From Ancylothrix sp. D3o (GTDB lineage Bacteria; Cyanobacteriota; Cyanobacteriia; Cyanobacteriales; Oscillatoriaceae), in assembly GCF_025370775.1 (NCBI RefSeq), contig NZ_JAMXEX010000006.1, positions 218,411 through 282,410 on the forward strand: a stretch of 64,000 bases of DNA, given 5' to 3'. This document shows, one piece after another, positions 1 through 8,640 of this stretch. A program made the position numbers and the translations under genes. Under the pieces are notes generated by a model. It was not told the DNA's origin. It saw only the letters and a program-made list of their open reading frames with translations, and searched no databases. The first letter of the stretch is position 1, and every line of letters starts with the position of its first letter.

Positions 1-928
1 CGAGGTTAAGTTCTTTGATAGCTGTCTCAAAGCTTTTTCCTTGGGCAATGTGCCAGCGTAGTTCTTGCAGTTCATACCAAGTTAGATCAGTTTCGATATA
101 GGCTTTAGCAATGGAAATTAACAATTCAATATAATTATTTCCTTCTTCCCTCGTCATCATGGTGTGAGGAATACCAAGGCTTTTATCAAAACTATAAAAC
201 CAGGATTTAGGTTCAAGGTTTAAAGAGGCTTTAAATAAGTGGTCTTGTTCTTTTGGATCAACTGCTTGATCCGCTGCGCTGGAAATAACAAATATTGGGG
301 CTGTTGGTTGTGTTGTAACGCGGTTTAAGATGTCTTCTCCGAGTTCTAGCAAAATTCTTAGTTTTGGCATCTCGAAACCTTCATAACCAAAATGCTCTCT
401 TCCCGCCGGCCTTATCCATTTAAAATAAATATTTACCAGTTTAACAAACCAATCAACAGCCTCATTTGTACCGCCAAAATAGGGAGCAAAAAGTAAGGCT
501 TTTTCGATTTTTTCTGGTGTTTCTAGGGCAATGTTTGCGGCTAAAACGCCGCCGGTGGATAAGCCGCCGATAATGACTTTTTCGCCGAGAGTTTGAGCAA
601 TTTCTAACCAGTGATAGCAAAATTCTGTGTAAGTGTGGAGGCTTTCGGGGAGGGGTGGGGGGTTATCGGCGTTCCAGTTGCCGGCGATTCCGTGTCCTGG
701 TTGTAAGGGAATAAGGACGTTATAACCGGCTTGATATAAAGCTTTCCCAAGCGGTTCAAATTGATAGGGAACGGCGGTAAAACCGTGAAAAAATAGAAAT
801 ACTTTTTTTGTAGGTTGGGGATGGAAAAAAAAGCGAGATGCACACTTTTCGTCAAAAAGGGGGAGGCTTGCTTCTTGAGTGTTTATGTCGTGAATAATTT
901 TTTGGGTGAGGGTGGGATAATCAGTCAT
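1..928 (-). CDS. Alpha/beta hydrolase, 3' end beyond the window
   Basis: The reading frame opens at an ATG at 928 and is still open at base 1, so 309 residues are visible and the C-terminus is missing. The product is an alpha/beta-hydrolase fold protein of the carboxylesterase/monoacylglycerol lipase type. An oxyanion-type HGF motif is near residue 49, the nucleophile elbow GLSTGG places the catalytic Ser at about 124, and a later SAADQAVDP stretch and GIPHTMM are candidates for the Asp and His of the triad. No signal peptide is visible, so a cytoplasmic enzyme is likely; substrate unknown. It lies 81 bp downstream of the GH31 gene on the same strand, but a terminator separates them. Confidence 0.8.
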   Translation of the reverse strand, partial: MTDYPTLTQKIIHDINTQEASLPLFDEKCASRFFFHPQPTKKVFLFFHGFTAVPYQFEPLGKALYQAGYNVLIPLQPGHGIAGNWNADNPPPLPESLHTYTEFCYHWLEIAQTLGEKVIIGGLSTGGVLAANIALETPEKIEKALLFAPYFGGTNEAVDWFVKLVNIYFKWIRPAGREHFGYEGFEMPKLRILLELGEDILNRVTTQPTAPIFVISSAADQAVDPKEQDHLFKASLNLEPKSWFYSFDKSLGIPHTMMTREEGNNYIELLISIAKAYIETDLTWYELQELRWHIAQGKSFETAIKELNL

Positions 929-969
929 GGGGGTTTTTGAAGTTAAAAATCAGTTGTGGCGGGTATAAA

Positions 970-999
970 AAACCCGGTATTTTTTAAGATACCGGGTTT
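970..999 (-). terminator. Rho-independent terminator after the GH31 gene
   Basis: An 11-bp perfect stem (970-980 with 989-999) with an 8-nt loop is followed, reading the minus strand, by a run of T. It lies 11 bp past the stop of the alpha-glucosidase gene and before the hydrolase start, so the two are probably separate units. Confidence 0.8.
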
Positions 1000-1009
1000 G
1001 TGGCATTAT

Positions 1010-3451
1010 TTACTCACCGATGACAGATAACTTTTCAAAAGGCTGGCAGTTGATATATTTGCTTTGGGGCGTGGTTTCGCTGCCGTCTAGGCTGATTTTG
1101 TGGGGTTCCATGCCGTGAAATTCTACGCGGATGCTGTTGTAAGGAAAAGGATAACCGCCTTGTTGTTGCCAGGTGATTTCGAGTTGGTCTTTGTTTTGGT
1201 TCATGCGGAAAATGTCGAGGCGAGTTTCTCCATATCCGTCGCCACTATCGCTATACATAAATGATTCGGTAGTGGTTTGGGAGCAGGGGTAAATATGCAG
1301 GGTTAATTCGTTGTTTTCTTCCATTGGAATGATGCTACCTTCTTTGACAAAAATGGGAATTTTTTCGAGAGGTGCATCAATAGTTATTTGGGTGGAACTT
1401 TCTAAAATTTCATCGTTCCAGAAGTTATACCACCGGCCTTTGGGTAAGGTAACTTTGCGTGAGGTTTCCCCTTCAATAACGATGGGGCAAACTAATAGCG
1501 AATCTCCTAATAAAAAGGCATCATCTATTCCCCAAAGTTTAGGATCTTCGGGATCACTCCAAAACACCGGCCTCACAAGGGGATATCCCTTTTGACTGGT
1601 CTGCCATGCCAATGTATAAAAATACGGCATCAGACGATAGCGCAATTGGAGAAAATCACGCATTATTGTGAGATAGGGTTCCCCGTAAGTCCAAGGGGCG
1701 CGATGTGAGACGTTATTTGAGGAGTGGGTGCGGAAGAAGGGCAGGAAAGTGGACATTTGGAACCAGCGCAGGTAAAGTTCTGCGGAGGGGTTGCCTTGGA
1801 AACCGCCGGTGTCTGGCCCACTGTAGGGGATACCGGAGAGTCCTAAACCTGTAACGGTGGAGATCGTGAGTTTTAAGGCTGTCCAGGTACATTCGATGTC
1901 GCCTGTCCATGTCCAGGCGTAGCGTTGCAGGCCGGCCCACCCAGCACGCGAAACGATGAAGGGACGTAGGTTTGTGCGGTGGTTTCGCAGGCTTTCGTAA
2001 CCGGCTTTAGCCTGCATTAATCCGTATATGTTGTGAGCTTCGCGGTGGTCGCCGCCTCGGCCTTCCATATAATGCTGGGTGGGTTTGGGTAGGGAACGGT
2101 CGCCCCAAAGTATAAAGGCGGCTGGTTCGTTCATATCGTGCCAAAAACCGGCCACGCCGACGTCTAAAAGGTATTCGTATTGCCGACTCCACCAATGACG
2201 GACGGTGGGCTTTGTGAAGTCGGGAAATACACACCAGCCGGGCCAAACGGGGCCGCTGACGAGTTCGCCGTTGGGGAGTTTACAAAAGGCGTTTAAAAGT
2301 TGTCCTTCGAGGAATAAATTGCTTTCCCGGCTGTATTTAACGCCGGGGTTCATAATAGCAATAAATCTTACATTTTGGTCGAGTAATTCTTTGATAAATT
2401 CTGGAAGTTTGGGAAAGCGATCTGGGTCTATTGTAAAGGCACGAAATCCCACTTGGACATCAATATCAAGGTGAATGGCGCTGAGGGGAAGGTTGTATTT
2501 TTTAAAGTCTTCTGCTTCTTTTTTAACTGCTTCTTCGGTGCGATATCCCCAGTGTGATTGATGATAGCCTAATGCCCAGCGCGGGGGTAGAGGTGAGCGT
2601 CCGGTGAGTTCGGTGTAGCGTTCGATTAAGTGTTGGGGTGTGCCGGTTGTTATGTAGTAGCGTAATGAACCACCTTCAAAGTCGGCAATGGCGTTTTCAT
2701 TGAGGGTAAAGTTGGCTTCAAAGGAGTTTTCATAAAAGATTAAATAGCTACCTTCTTGATGGATGCCAATATAAACCGGTATGCAAAGATACATGGGATC
2801 AGAACCGGCACCATAGGTTCCAGCGGCATCGTAATTCCACATTTTATAAGTGACTTGGGTTCTGCCGTCTTTGGGATCGCGCAAGTTGAGAGGAAAAGCA
2901 CGTTCTCCTAAGCCATAAATGTGTTCTTCTTTCCGCAGTGGTGCTGTGTGTATCCAGCCGTTTTCTTTGCTTTGGGGTGGGTTTTCTTGGCGGAATAGTT
3001 GGCCGGCTTTGTTATAGTATTTCAGGCTTCCATCAAGGCTGATATTTATTTTTAGGGTGTTGGGCGTTTCTTCAGAAGTAGCCGGTATTATTGTCCAACT
3101 TTGGCCGGTTTCTTCGAGTATTGTATCAACTTCAGGCCATTGATGACGGGCTATTGCGTATGGTACCGGTGGTTCACCAGGAAGCCAGTTTACGAGGGCA
3201 AAATCAGGCGTTAAGTAGGTGATTTGGAGTTCGGCTTTTTCAAAAAAGAAATGTGCACCTCTGGGGGTTGGTTTGGCTTCGAGTAGTTTGCCAGGGTTGG
3301 GAAAAGGTTCTTGGGTTGGTGTGCGGGGAAATTGTTTTTCTATGGCGTCGCGTTTGCGAGAGTATTGGTAGGCTTTCGGGGTGTAGCCTATGTAAAATAA
3401 GGTGCCACGAAAATACTCTAATCTTTGGGTTATGCTTTTGAGGATAGACAT
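1010..3451 (-). CDS. Glycoside hydrolase family 31 alpha-glucosidase
   Basis: 813 residues, a usual size for GH31 enzymes, which release alpha-linked glucose from the non-reducing ends of oligosaccharides by a retaining mechanism. An N-terminal beta-sandwich (about 70-270) precedes the catalytic TIM barrel (about 290-640) and C-terminal beta domains. The catalytic nucleophile is Asp439 in WHDMNEP, and the likely acid/base is Asp518 in the TWTGD motif. No signal peptide is present, so it probably acts on internal maltodextrins or glycogen breakdown products; glycogen phosphorylase is encoded at 35.9 kb. Substrate choice (alpha-glucoside or alpha-xyloside) cannot be fixed by eye. The coding strand is rich in A and C. 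Confidence 0.92.
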   Translation of the reverse strand: MSILKSITQRLEYFRGTLFYIGYTPKAYQYSRKRDAIEKQFPRTPTQEPFPNPGKLLEAKPTPRGAHFFFEKAELQITYLTPDFALVNWLPGEPPVPYAIARHQWPEVDTILEETGQSWTIIPATSEETPNTLKINISLDGSLKYYNKAGQLFRQENPPQSKENGWIHTAPLRKEEHIYGLGERAFPLNLRDPKDGRTQVTYKMWNYDAAGTYGAGSDPMYLCIPVYIGIHQEGSYLIFYENSFEANFTLNENAIADFEGGSLRYYITTGTPQHLIERYTELTGRSPLPPRWALGYHQSHWGYRTEEAVKKEAEDFKKYNLPLSAIHLDIDVQVGFRAFTIDPDRFPKLPEFIKELLDQNVRFIAIMNPGVKYSRESNLFLEGQLLNAFCKLPNGELVSGPVWPGWCVFPDFTKPTVRHWWSRQYEYLLDVGVAGFWHDMNEPAAFILWGDRSLPKPTQHYMEGRGGDHREAHNIYGLMQAKAGYESLRNHRTNLRPFIVSRAGWAGLQRYAWTWTGDIECTWTALKLTISTVTGLGLSGIPYSGPDTGGFQGNPSAELYLRWFQMSTFLPFFRTHSSNNVSHRAPWTYGEPYLTIMRDFLQLRYRLMPYFYTLAWQTSQKGYPLVRPVFWSDPEDPKLWGIDDAFLLGDSLLVCPIVIEGETSRKVTLPKGRWYNFWNDEILESSTQITIDAPLEKIPIFVKEGSIIPMEENNELTLHIYPCSQTTTESFMYSDSGDGYGETRLDIFRMNQNKDQLEITWQQQGGYPFPYNSIRVEFHGMEPHKISLDGSETTPQSKYINCQPFEKLSVIGE

Positions 3452-3667
3452 GATGAGTGTTGTTGCGGTTTGAAGCGAAACTGGTTTTTTGTGAGGATAA
3501 TTTTTTTTATTATTGGCAGTTGTGGCCGGTAATCAACATCAACCTTTAGGGGGATTTTTTGCTGTGTGGGGTGGTGACACAGCCGTGTCATGTTTTGAGA
3601 TGAAGGGAGTAAAAATTAAGTGAATTGTAGTAAAAAATAATTCTTTTTGAGTTTGGTTACTCAAAGT

Positions 3668-4117
3668 TTAAATAACCTCTAAAATCGCGGCTGTCTGCCA
3701 TTCTTCCTCCCAACCTAACTTTAATTCATCAACTAAAGCACAAGCCAAGGCAAAAGCTTCATCATCTACCTCTTTTTCAGGAAAATTTGCTTTTTGTTCT
3801 GCCTCAACAGGTGCTTGATTTTTGTTTCCTTCCCCTAGACTAATTTCCGATTGTAAATGTGTAATCAGTCGGTCTATTATCCATGAATTTGTATCATCTA
3901 TTTTGGTTTGTTCCTGTTCAAAAGCTTGAGATAAATTGGCATTGCTCTTGATAACAGCCATTAATTCTTTTTCTATAGCATTCGCTGATTCTTTGTGCTG
4001 TTTGAGATGATGGGTTATTTTTTCTAAGGCTTGGTTTTCTGCTTTGGTGAGTCGCACTTGTGAGTTTTGCAGTGCCAGCCAAAGAGCCAGAAGTGTTTGT
4101 GGGGCCGGTTTTTGCAT
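3668..4117 (-). CDS. Hypothetical helical protein, 149 aa
   Basis: I do not recognise this family. The product is acidic and mostly helical. Residues 25-85 contain a Lys/Glu-rich heptad-like stretch that could be a coiled coil. The C-terminus (about 115-149) is Glu/Asp and Trp rich. No signal peptide, membrane segment or catalytic motif is visible. The gene is single between ftsH upstream, which has its own terminator, and the GH31 gene 216 bp downstream. Composition is like real protein, and no longer competing frame exists here, so I accept it as a gene, without function. Confidence 0.55.
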   Translation of the reverse strand: MQKPAPQTLLALWLALQNSQVRLTKAENQALEKITHHLKQHKESANAIEKELMAVIKSNANLSQAFEQEQTKIDDTNSWIIDRLITHLQSEISLGEGNKNQAPVEAEQKANFPEKEVDDEAFALACALVDELKLGWEEEWQTAAILEVI

Positions 4118-4188
4118 AGCAATTTGAAATGGAATTGATGTTCAGGTTGGCTTTAGTTTAGCATTTTTAGGCTCTGCTCATAAAAAAA

Positions 4189-4211
4189 CCCCTATCTGCA
4201 AAAGATAGGGG
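4189..4211 (-). terminator. Rho-independent terminator after ftsH
   Basis: A 9-bp perfect stem (4189-4197 with 4203-4211) and 5-nt loop are followed on the minus strand by seven T. It begins 37 bp past the ftsH stop codon at 4248. Confidence 0.85.
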
Positions 4212-4247
4212 AAACAAAATAGGAGGGAAATTTTAGCAACCCTTGAA

Positions 4248-6086
4248 TTAAGCAATAGCTGCCATTTTCACTTCGTTGGTAGCAAGCAATTCTTGCAATT
4301 CTTCAGCATCAACAGTTTCTTTTTCAATCAGCATTTCTGCCAATTTATCCAAAACGTGCCGGTTATTGAGCAACACTTCTTTAGCACGTTTGTAAGCAAC
4401 ATCAATTAAGCTGCGGACTTCTTCATCAATGGCGGCGGCGGTTTCTTCCGAGAAATCGCGTTCTGCCATGATATCGCGGCCTAAGAACATATTGCCTTGT
4501 TGCCGGCCCAAAGCCACCGGCCCCAGACGTTCGCTCATCCCAAAGCGCATCACCATTTGGCGCGCCACGCGAGCAACTTGTTGCAAGTCATTGGAGGCGC
4601 CGGTAGTCACTTCTTCCTCACCAAAGATAATTTCTTCGGCAAGACGACCGCCCAAAGCTACCGCCATTTGGTTTTGCAAATAAGACCGGCTATACAAGCC
4701 AGAGTCCATCCGTTCCTCACTTGGTGTGAACCAAGTTAAACCACCGGCCCGTCCGCGAGGAATAATGCTGATTTTTTGCACTGGGTCATAGTCTGGCATC
4801 AAAGCACCGACTAAAGCGTGACCGGCCTCGTGGTAAGCAACCAAAGTCTTGCGTTTTTCGCTCATCACGCGGTCTTTCTTTTCTGGGCCGGCCAGCACAC
4901 GGTCGATGGCATCGTTAATTTCATCCATCGCAATTTCCGTAAGGCTGCGGCGGGCTGCCAGAATAGCAGCTTCATTCAGCAAGTTGGAAAGATCGGCGCC
5001 GGTGAAACCAGGAGTACGGCGGGCAATCTTTTCGAGATCGACATCTTTACCCAAAGTTTTACCGCGAGAGTGGACTTTGAGGATATCCAACCGGCCAGAG
5101 TAGTCGGGACGATCCACAACCACTTGACGGTCAAACCGGCCCGGACGCATTAAAGCAGCGTCGAGGACGTCGGGGCGGTTCGTTGCGGCAATAATAATGA
5201 TGCCGGTGTTCCCCTCAAAACCGTCCATTTCGGTAAGTAACTGGTTGAGAGTTTGTTCGCGTTCATCGTTTCCACCACCAAGGCCGGCGCCACGCTGGCG
5301 ACCTACCGCGTCAATTTCATCGATAAACACAATACAAGGCGCATTAGCTTTCGCTTGCTCAAAAAGGTCACGAACGCGGGAAGCACCAACACCAACGAAC
5401 ATTTCCACAAACTCAGAACCGGAAATACTGAAGAAAGGCACACCGGCCTCACCAGCAACAGCTTTAGCCAACAGGGTTTTACCAGTCCCCGGAGGGCCAA
5501 CAAGCAGCACACCTTTCGGAATTTTTGCACCAACAGCCGTAAAGCGGTCGGCGTTTTTCAAAAAGTCTACAACTTCGGTGAGTTCAAGTTTGGCTTGGTC
5601 AATACCGGCCACATCGCCAAAAGTAATTTGGGTGTTGGGTTCCATTTGGACTCTGGCTTTAGACTTGCCAAAGTTCATCGCTTGGGAACCTGGGCCATTT
5701 TGGGCGCGGCGCAGTAAGAAGAATAAGCCAACTAATAGTAAAGCGGGGAAAAATAAACCGCTGAGGGCTTTAACCCAGAAGCCTTCATCGTTTTGGGGTA
5801 AAACTTCGATGTTGACTTTGTTATCGCTGAGGATATCAAAGAGGGCTGGGTCATTGGGAGGCAAGTTGACTAAAAATTTGCCGTCTTGGGCTTGGACTAA
5901 AGCGCGGGTACGATCTGCACTGATACTGACTTTATCTACTTTTTTGCTTTGGACTTCTTCGATAAATTGACTGTATCGTAAGGTTTGCCGGCTCGGCGGT
6001 TGTTTGTCAAAAAATGCTGTAAATAGGGCGATGACGACTATCGCCAGCAGGGCGTAGAGTCCTGCGTTTCTCCACCGTTTATTCAC
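4248..6086 (-). CDS. ftsH: ATP-dependent zinc metalloprotease FtsH
   Basis: 612 residues, full length for a cyanobacterial FtsH. Two membrane segments (about 8-26 and 108-126) flank a lumenal/periplasmic domain. The AAA+ module has Walker A GPPGTGKT at 197-204, Walker B IVFIDEID at 252-259 and the second region of homology at about 301-320. The zinc-binding HEAGH motif is at 419-423. FtsH hexamers extract and degrade membrane proteins; in cyanobacteria some paralogues remove damaged D1 during photosystem II repair and others are essential. Which paralogue this is cannot be settled by eye. The gene is single and has a clear terminator. Confidence 0.97.
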   Translation of the reverse strand: MNKRWRNAGLYALLAIVVIALFTAFFDKQPPSRQTLRYSQFIEEVQSKKVDKVSISADRTRALVQAQDGKFLVNLPPNDPALFDILSDNKVNIEVLPQNDEGFWVKALSGLFFPALLLVGLFFLLRRAQNGPGSQAMNFGKSKARVQMEPNTQITFGDVAGIDQAKLELTEVVDFLKNADRFTAVGAKIPKGVLLVGPPGTGKTLLAKAVAGEAGVPFFSISGSEFVEMFVGVGASRVRDLFEQAKANAPCIVFIDEIDAVGRQRGAGLGGGNDEREQTLNQLLTEMDGFEGNTGIIIIAATNRPDVLDAALMRPGRFDRQVVVDRPDYSGRLDILKVHSRGKTLGKDVDLEKIARRTPGFTGADLSNLLNEAAILAARRSLTEIAMDEINDAIDRVLAGPEKKDRVMSEKRKTLVAYHEAGHALVGALMPDYDPVQKISIIPRGRAGGLTWFTPSEERMDSGLYSRSYLQNQMAVALGGRLAEEIIFGEEEVTTGASNDLQQVARVARQMVMRFGMSERLGPVALGRQQGNMFLGRDIMAERDFSEETAAAIDEEVRSLIDVAYKRAKEVLLNNRHVLDKLAEMLIEKETVDAEELQELLATNEVKMAAIA

Positions 6087-6398
6087 CGAGAGGTTTCCTC
6101 CTAATTTTTTTCTTATTTGGCCGGGAGTCTTTTTATTTGCTTGTGTAAACTTATATTAACCGATTTTCAGGTTTTGCGGCAGTTCTGCTATGGCAAAACT
6201 CAGAAATGCGGCTCTTGGCTTGCCCTGTCTGGGTTCTGGGCGTTAAGGTTGCTGTATTTAGGGGGCCGGTGGCTGGAATATGTCTGAAGCCCATTTTCCC
6301 CTGTGAGATAATTATGACAATTCCAGCAAAAAAACGAAAAGCAAAACAAACCAATTCTTAAAAGCTATGTCAAGCTGTTTGCTGGAAAGAGCAAATGT
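6087..6398. other. Intergenic region upstream of ftsH
   Basis: This stretch holds the ftsH leader and presumably its promoter. I see no convincing -35/-10 pair, RNA gene or repeat. A short minus-strand open frame (6151-6354) has no ribosome binding site and protein-unlike composition, and I do not accept it. Confidence 0.5.
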
Positions 6399-6506
6399 TT
6401 ACTTTTTCCAGGGTAATTTTGTACCCATTTCTGTCATCGCGGAAAAAATTAGATAGAGGATGAGTAAACCGGCACCGGCGAAAAATGCAATTAAATCGTT
6501 ATCCAT
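6399..6506 (-). CDS. Putative 35-residue single-span membrane protein
   Basis: A short open frame runs from ATG at 6506 to TAA at 6399. Its product has an acidic MDNDL start, one hydrophobic segment (about residues 5-23: AFFAGAGLLILYLIF) and a basic tail ending PWKK. That is the architecture of the tiny subunits of cyanobacterial photosynthetic and respiratory membrane complexes, but I do not recognise it as any known Psb, Psa, Pet or Ndh subunit. No clear ribosome binding site precedes it. It is divergent from the glycosyltransferase gene 51 bp away. It may be a real small gene or a chance frame. Confidence 0.4.
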   Translation of the reverse strand: MDNDLIAFFAGAGLLILYLIFSAMTEMGTKLPWKK

Positions 6507-6557
6507 GAGTGCAATTAAGTTAAACTATTGAGATAGTATCATTTCTTGAGGTTTGGT

Positions 6558-7553
6558 GTGAGAAAGCTTTATTTTTTGGTGCCGGGAACAGGTGGAAAGT
6601 TTGCTTGTGGTGGGTTGTGGGCTGAGTTAAAAACCTTAAATCTGGCAAAACAAATATGTGAGGCGGAAGTTGTTACTTACCGACAGCGAGAAAAGGATAC
6701 TTTGTTTTTAGAAGATGTTTTAAAACAAGGGAATTTGGATGATGCTATTTTTGTAATTAGTTGGGGGTTTGATGTGCCTAAGTTGGCGCGTCAACTTAAG
6801 GGTTATCAGGTAATTTATCATGCTCACAGTGCTGGGTATGGGTTTAGTTTGCCGGGGGATATTCCTATTATTACGGTAAGTCGGAATACGATGGGATATT
6901 GGGGGCAAAAGTCGCCGAATTCGCTGATTTATTATTTGCCAAATCAAATTTCTGATGAATTTAATAATAGAAATATAGCGCGAGATATTGATATTTTGGT
7001 GCAGGCGCGGAAGTCGTCGCGGTATTTGATGAAAAAGTTGGTGCCGGTGTTGGAAAAAGAGTGTAATGTCTGTGTGGTGAGTTCATATATAGAAGACTTA
7101 CCGGCGCTTTTTAATCGGGCTAAAGTTTATTTGTATGATTCGGCGGAATATTGGGCAATGCAGGGAGTGAGTGAGGGTTTTGGGTTGCAACCTATGGAGG
7201 CTTTGGCGTGTGGTTGTGTGGTGTTTTCGAGCGTCAATGGTGGGCTTTCTGATTATTTAGATCCGGGTTTTAATTGTTATAAAATTGGGGCATATTCGAG
7301 GGATTTTGATGTGAGGCGGATTTTGAAAGTGGTTAATAAAGGGGAGGTTTTGAGTTTGTCTGAAGAGGTTTTAAGGGAGTATAGAGGAGAAAATGTGGTT
7401 AAGCGTTTTGGGGTAATTTTAAGCGAAATTAATGAGTTTTTTGATGCCAAATCTTCTGGGGATACTGTGATTCGGGGTTTGCCAAAGATGGGCCGGTTTC
7501 GGTTGTTAGCGGATAAGGTAGTTAAAAAGTTTGGGAAGAAATATTTTAATTAA
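6558..7553 (+). CDS. Glycosyltransferase, GT4/group 1-like
   Basis: I place the start at GTG 6558 because GAGG at 6548-6551 lies 6 nt upstream of it; a TTG at 6546 in the same frame lacks such spacing. The product is 331 residues. The C-terminal half holds the group-1 glycosyltransferase signature: a YDSAEYWAMQ stretch, then SEGFGLQPMEALACGC and a Gly-rich NGGLSDYL loop, the usual sugar-nucleotide binding region with its EX7E-type element. The N-terminal domain has a Rossmann-like start. Donor and acceptor are unknown. Its coding strand is strongly G+T rich with T-ending codons, unlike the A+C-rich genes nearby. No polysaccharide cluster surrounds it. Confidence 0.75.
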   Translation: MRKLYFLVPGTGGKFACGGLWAELKTLNLAKQICEAEVVTYRQREKDTLFLEDVLKQGNLDDAIFVISWGFDVPKLARQLKGYQVIYHAHSAGYGFSLPGDIPIITVSRNTMGYWGQKSPNSLIYYLPNQISDEFNNRNIARDIDILVQARKSSRYLMKKLVPVLEKECNVCVVSSYIEDLPALFNRAKVYLYDSAEYWAMQGVSEGFGLQPMEALACGCVVFSSVNGGLSDYLDPGFNCYKIGAYSRDFDVRRILKVVNKGEVLSLSEEVLREYRGENVVKRFGVILSEINEFFDAKSSGDTVIRGLPKMGRFRLLADKVVKKFGKKYFN

Positions 7554-7714
7554 AACCCTTAAACATCCTCACTCCAAAAAAAACCAAGCACCAACAAAAA
7601 ACCCTCAACTACCCTCTGTGTCTTCTCTGTGAAATAAAACCCCTGTATGTCCTCGAAATACCATTAACAATTAACACAAACGGGGCAACCATAAGGAGAT
7701 GGCCCCTACTTTTC

Positions 7715-7981
7715 CTATTCACTGTAATGATACTTACAAGCCACAATCAAAATTTCTTGATCCGTCACTTGATAAACTAAACGATGTTCATTATCAATCC
7801 GCCTAGACCAAAAACCACTTAACTCGTATTTCAGAGGCTCTGGTTTCCCCAATCCTTCAAATGGTGATCGGTCTATATCTTTAATCAATTCGATAATTTT
7901 CCGATAAATCTTTTTATCTAATTTAACCCAGTCATTAAAATCTGCAAAAGCAGAATATTCAAAAACAATTTTTCTGCTCAT
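7715..7981 (-). CDS. Txe/YoeB-type toxin
   Basis: 88 residues, normal for YoeB-type toxins, RelE-fold ribosome-dependent mRNA endonucleases that cut in the A site when freed from their antitoxin. The sequence ends with ACKYHYSE, the family's conserved His-Tyr C-terminus, and has the SGFWSRRIDNEHRLVY core with the catalytic-type Arg and Glu/His residues. The start codon overlaps the antitoxin stop by 4 nt (ATGA), the usual coupled arrangement with the antitoxin first. The pair probably represses its own promoter as a complex. Identification is firm at family level. Confidence 0.9.
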   Translation of the reverse strand: MSRKIVFEYSAFADFNDWVKLDKKIYRKIIELIKDIDRSPFEGLGKPEPLKYELSGFWSRRIDNEHRLVYQVTDQEILIVACKYHYSE

Positions 7982-8202
7982 GGTAAATCATGCAAATCTA
8001 ATGAAATTAAGTTTTGGCTTTTTTTTACATTTTCAAGGGCTGCCAAAAGCCGATTTTTGTTGGTTTCTGATTTCAAAAGATACTCTGTTTCATCGAACTC
8101 TGAAATAATAATTTCAATTTCTTTGTCTCCATAATTTGATTTAATTTCTTCTAAAATTTTTGGATCAATTTCACTAGCTTTTAATCTATAAACTGTAGAC
8201 AT
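7978..8202 (-). CDS. Antitoxin partner of the YoeB-type toxin
   Basis: I choose ATG 8202 (74 residues, MSTVYRLKASEID) instead of the longer frame to 8262, since an AGG-containing ribosome binding site precedes it and the extra 20 residues look like untranslated sequence. It overlaps the toxin gene by ATGA. The protein is acidic. Its N-terminal half (YRLKASEIDPKILEEIKSN) is not an obvious YefM/Phd domain, so the DNA-binding fold is unclear; the C-terminal part (about 45-74) probably wraps the toxin. The antitoxin role is inferred from position, size and coupling. Confidence 0.7.
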   Translation of the reverse strand: MSTVYRLKASEIDPKILEEIKSNYGDKEIEIIISEFDETEYLLKSETNKNRLLAALENVKKSQNLISLDLHDLP

Positions 8203-8640
8203 TGTTCTGACCTGTTTTTGATTTATTAAGCACACTTTTATCCTAACACAGTAATATCCCAACCCTCAACCTCCCCTAACCGGCTTTTAGATCATTAAAA
8301 TTTCTTCTTGCCAAGGTGTCTACACTGCTTATACGAGCATCAGCTTTCTTGAGGGTTATTTTTGTTTGTTGGTGAAGCGGCTTTTTAAAGATTATTGATG
8401 GCCGGACATTTCTACTTTGGTATTACACCTTCTCTGTTGAACTCTGGCAGAACAAAATTTCAACCCTGAACTTTTTCCAAATTCGCCGCCTGTGTACATG
8501 AAGTGAGAAATAACCGGCCTCCCAGCAAAATGTATAACCTCCCTAAACGGCCCAACCATAGCCAAGATTAACTTTATTGATGTAGACCGGCTTCTTTACA
8601 ATAGTTTTGAGTGAATTGAATTTTAGTCTAGGTAACAAGC
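8203..8640. other. Intergenic region between the toxin-antitoxin pair and hom
   Basis: It holds the divergent promoters of the toxin-antitoxin pair and hom. I see no gene, RNA fold or tandem repeat, only scattered RCCGGY hexamers. AGG in the last bases before 8641 serves as the hom ribosome binding site. Confidence 0.5.

Noticed and set aside
5197..5970. Plus-strand 257-residue frame
   Set aside because: Antisense to ftsH, whose motifs are all intact in the minus strand.
6151..6354. Minus-strand frame of 67 residues upstream of ftsH
   Set aside because: No ribosome binding site and an implausible composition, and it fills the ftsH promoter gap.
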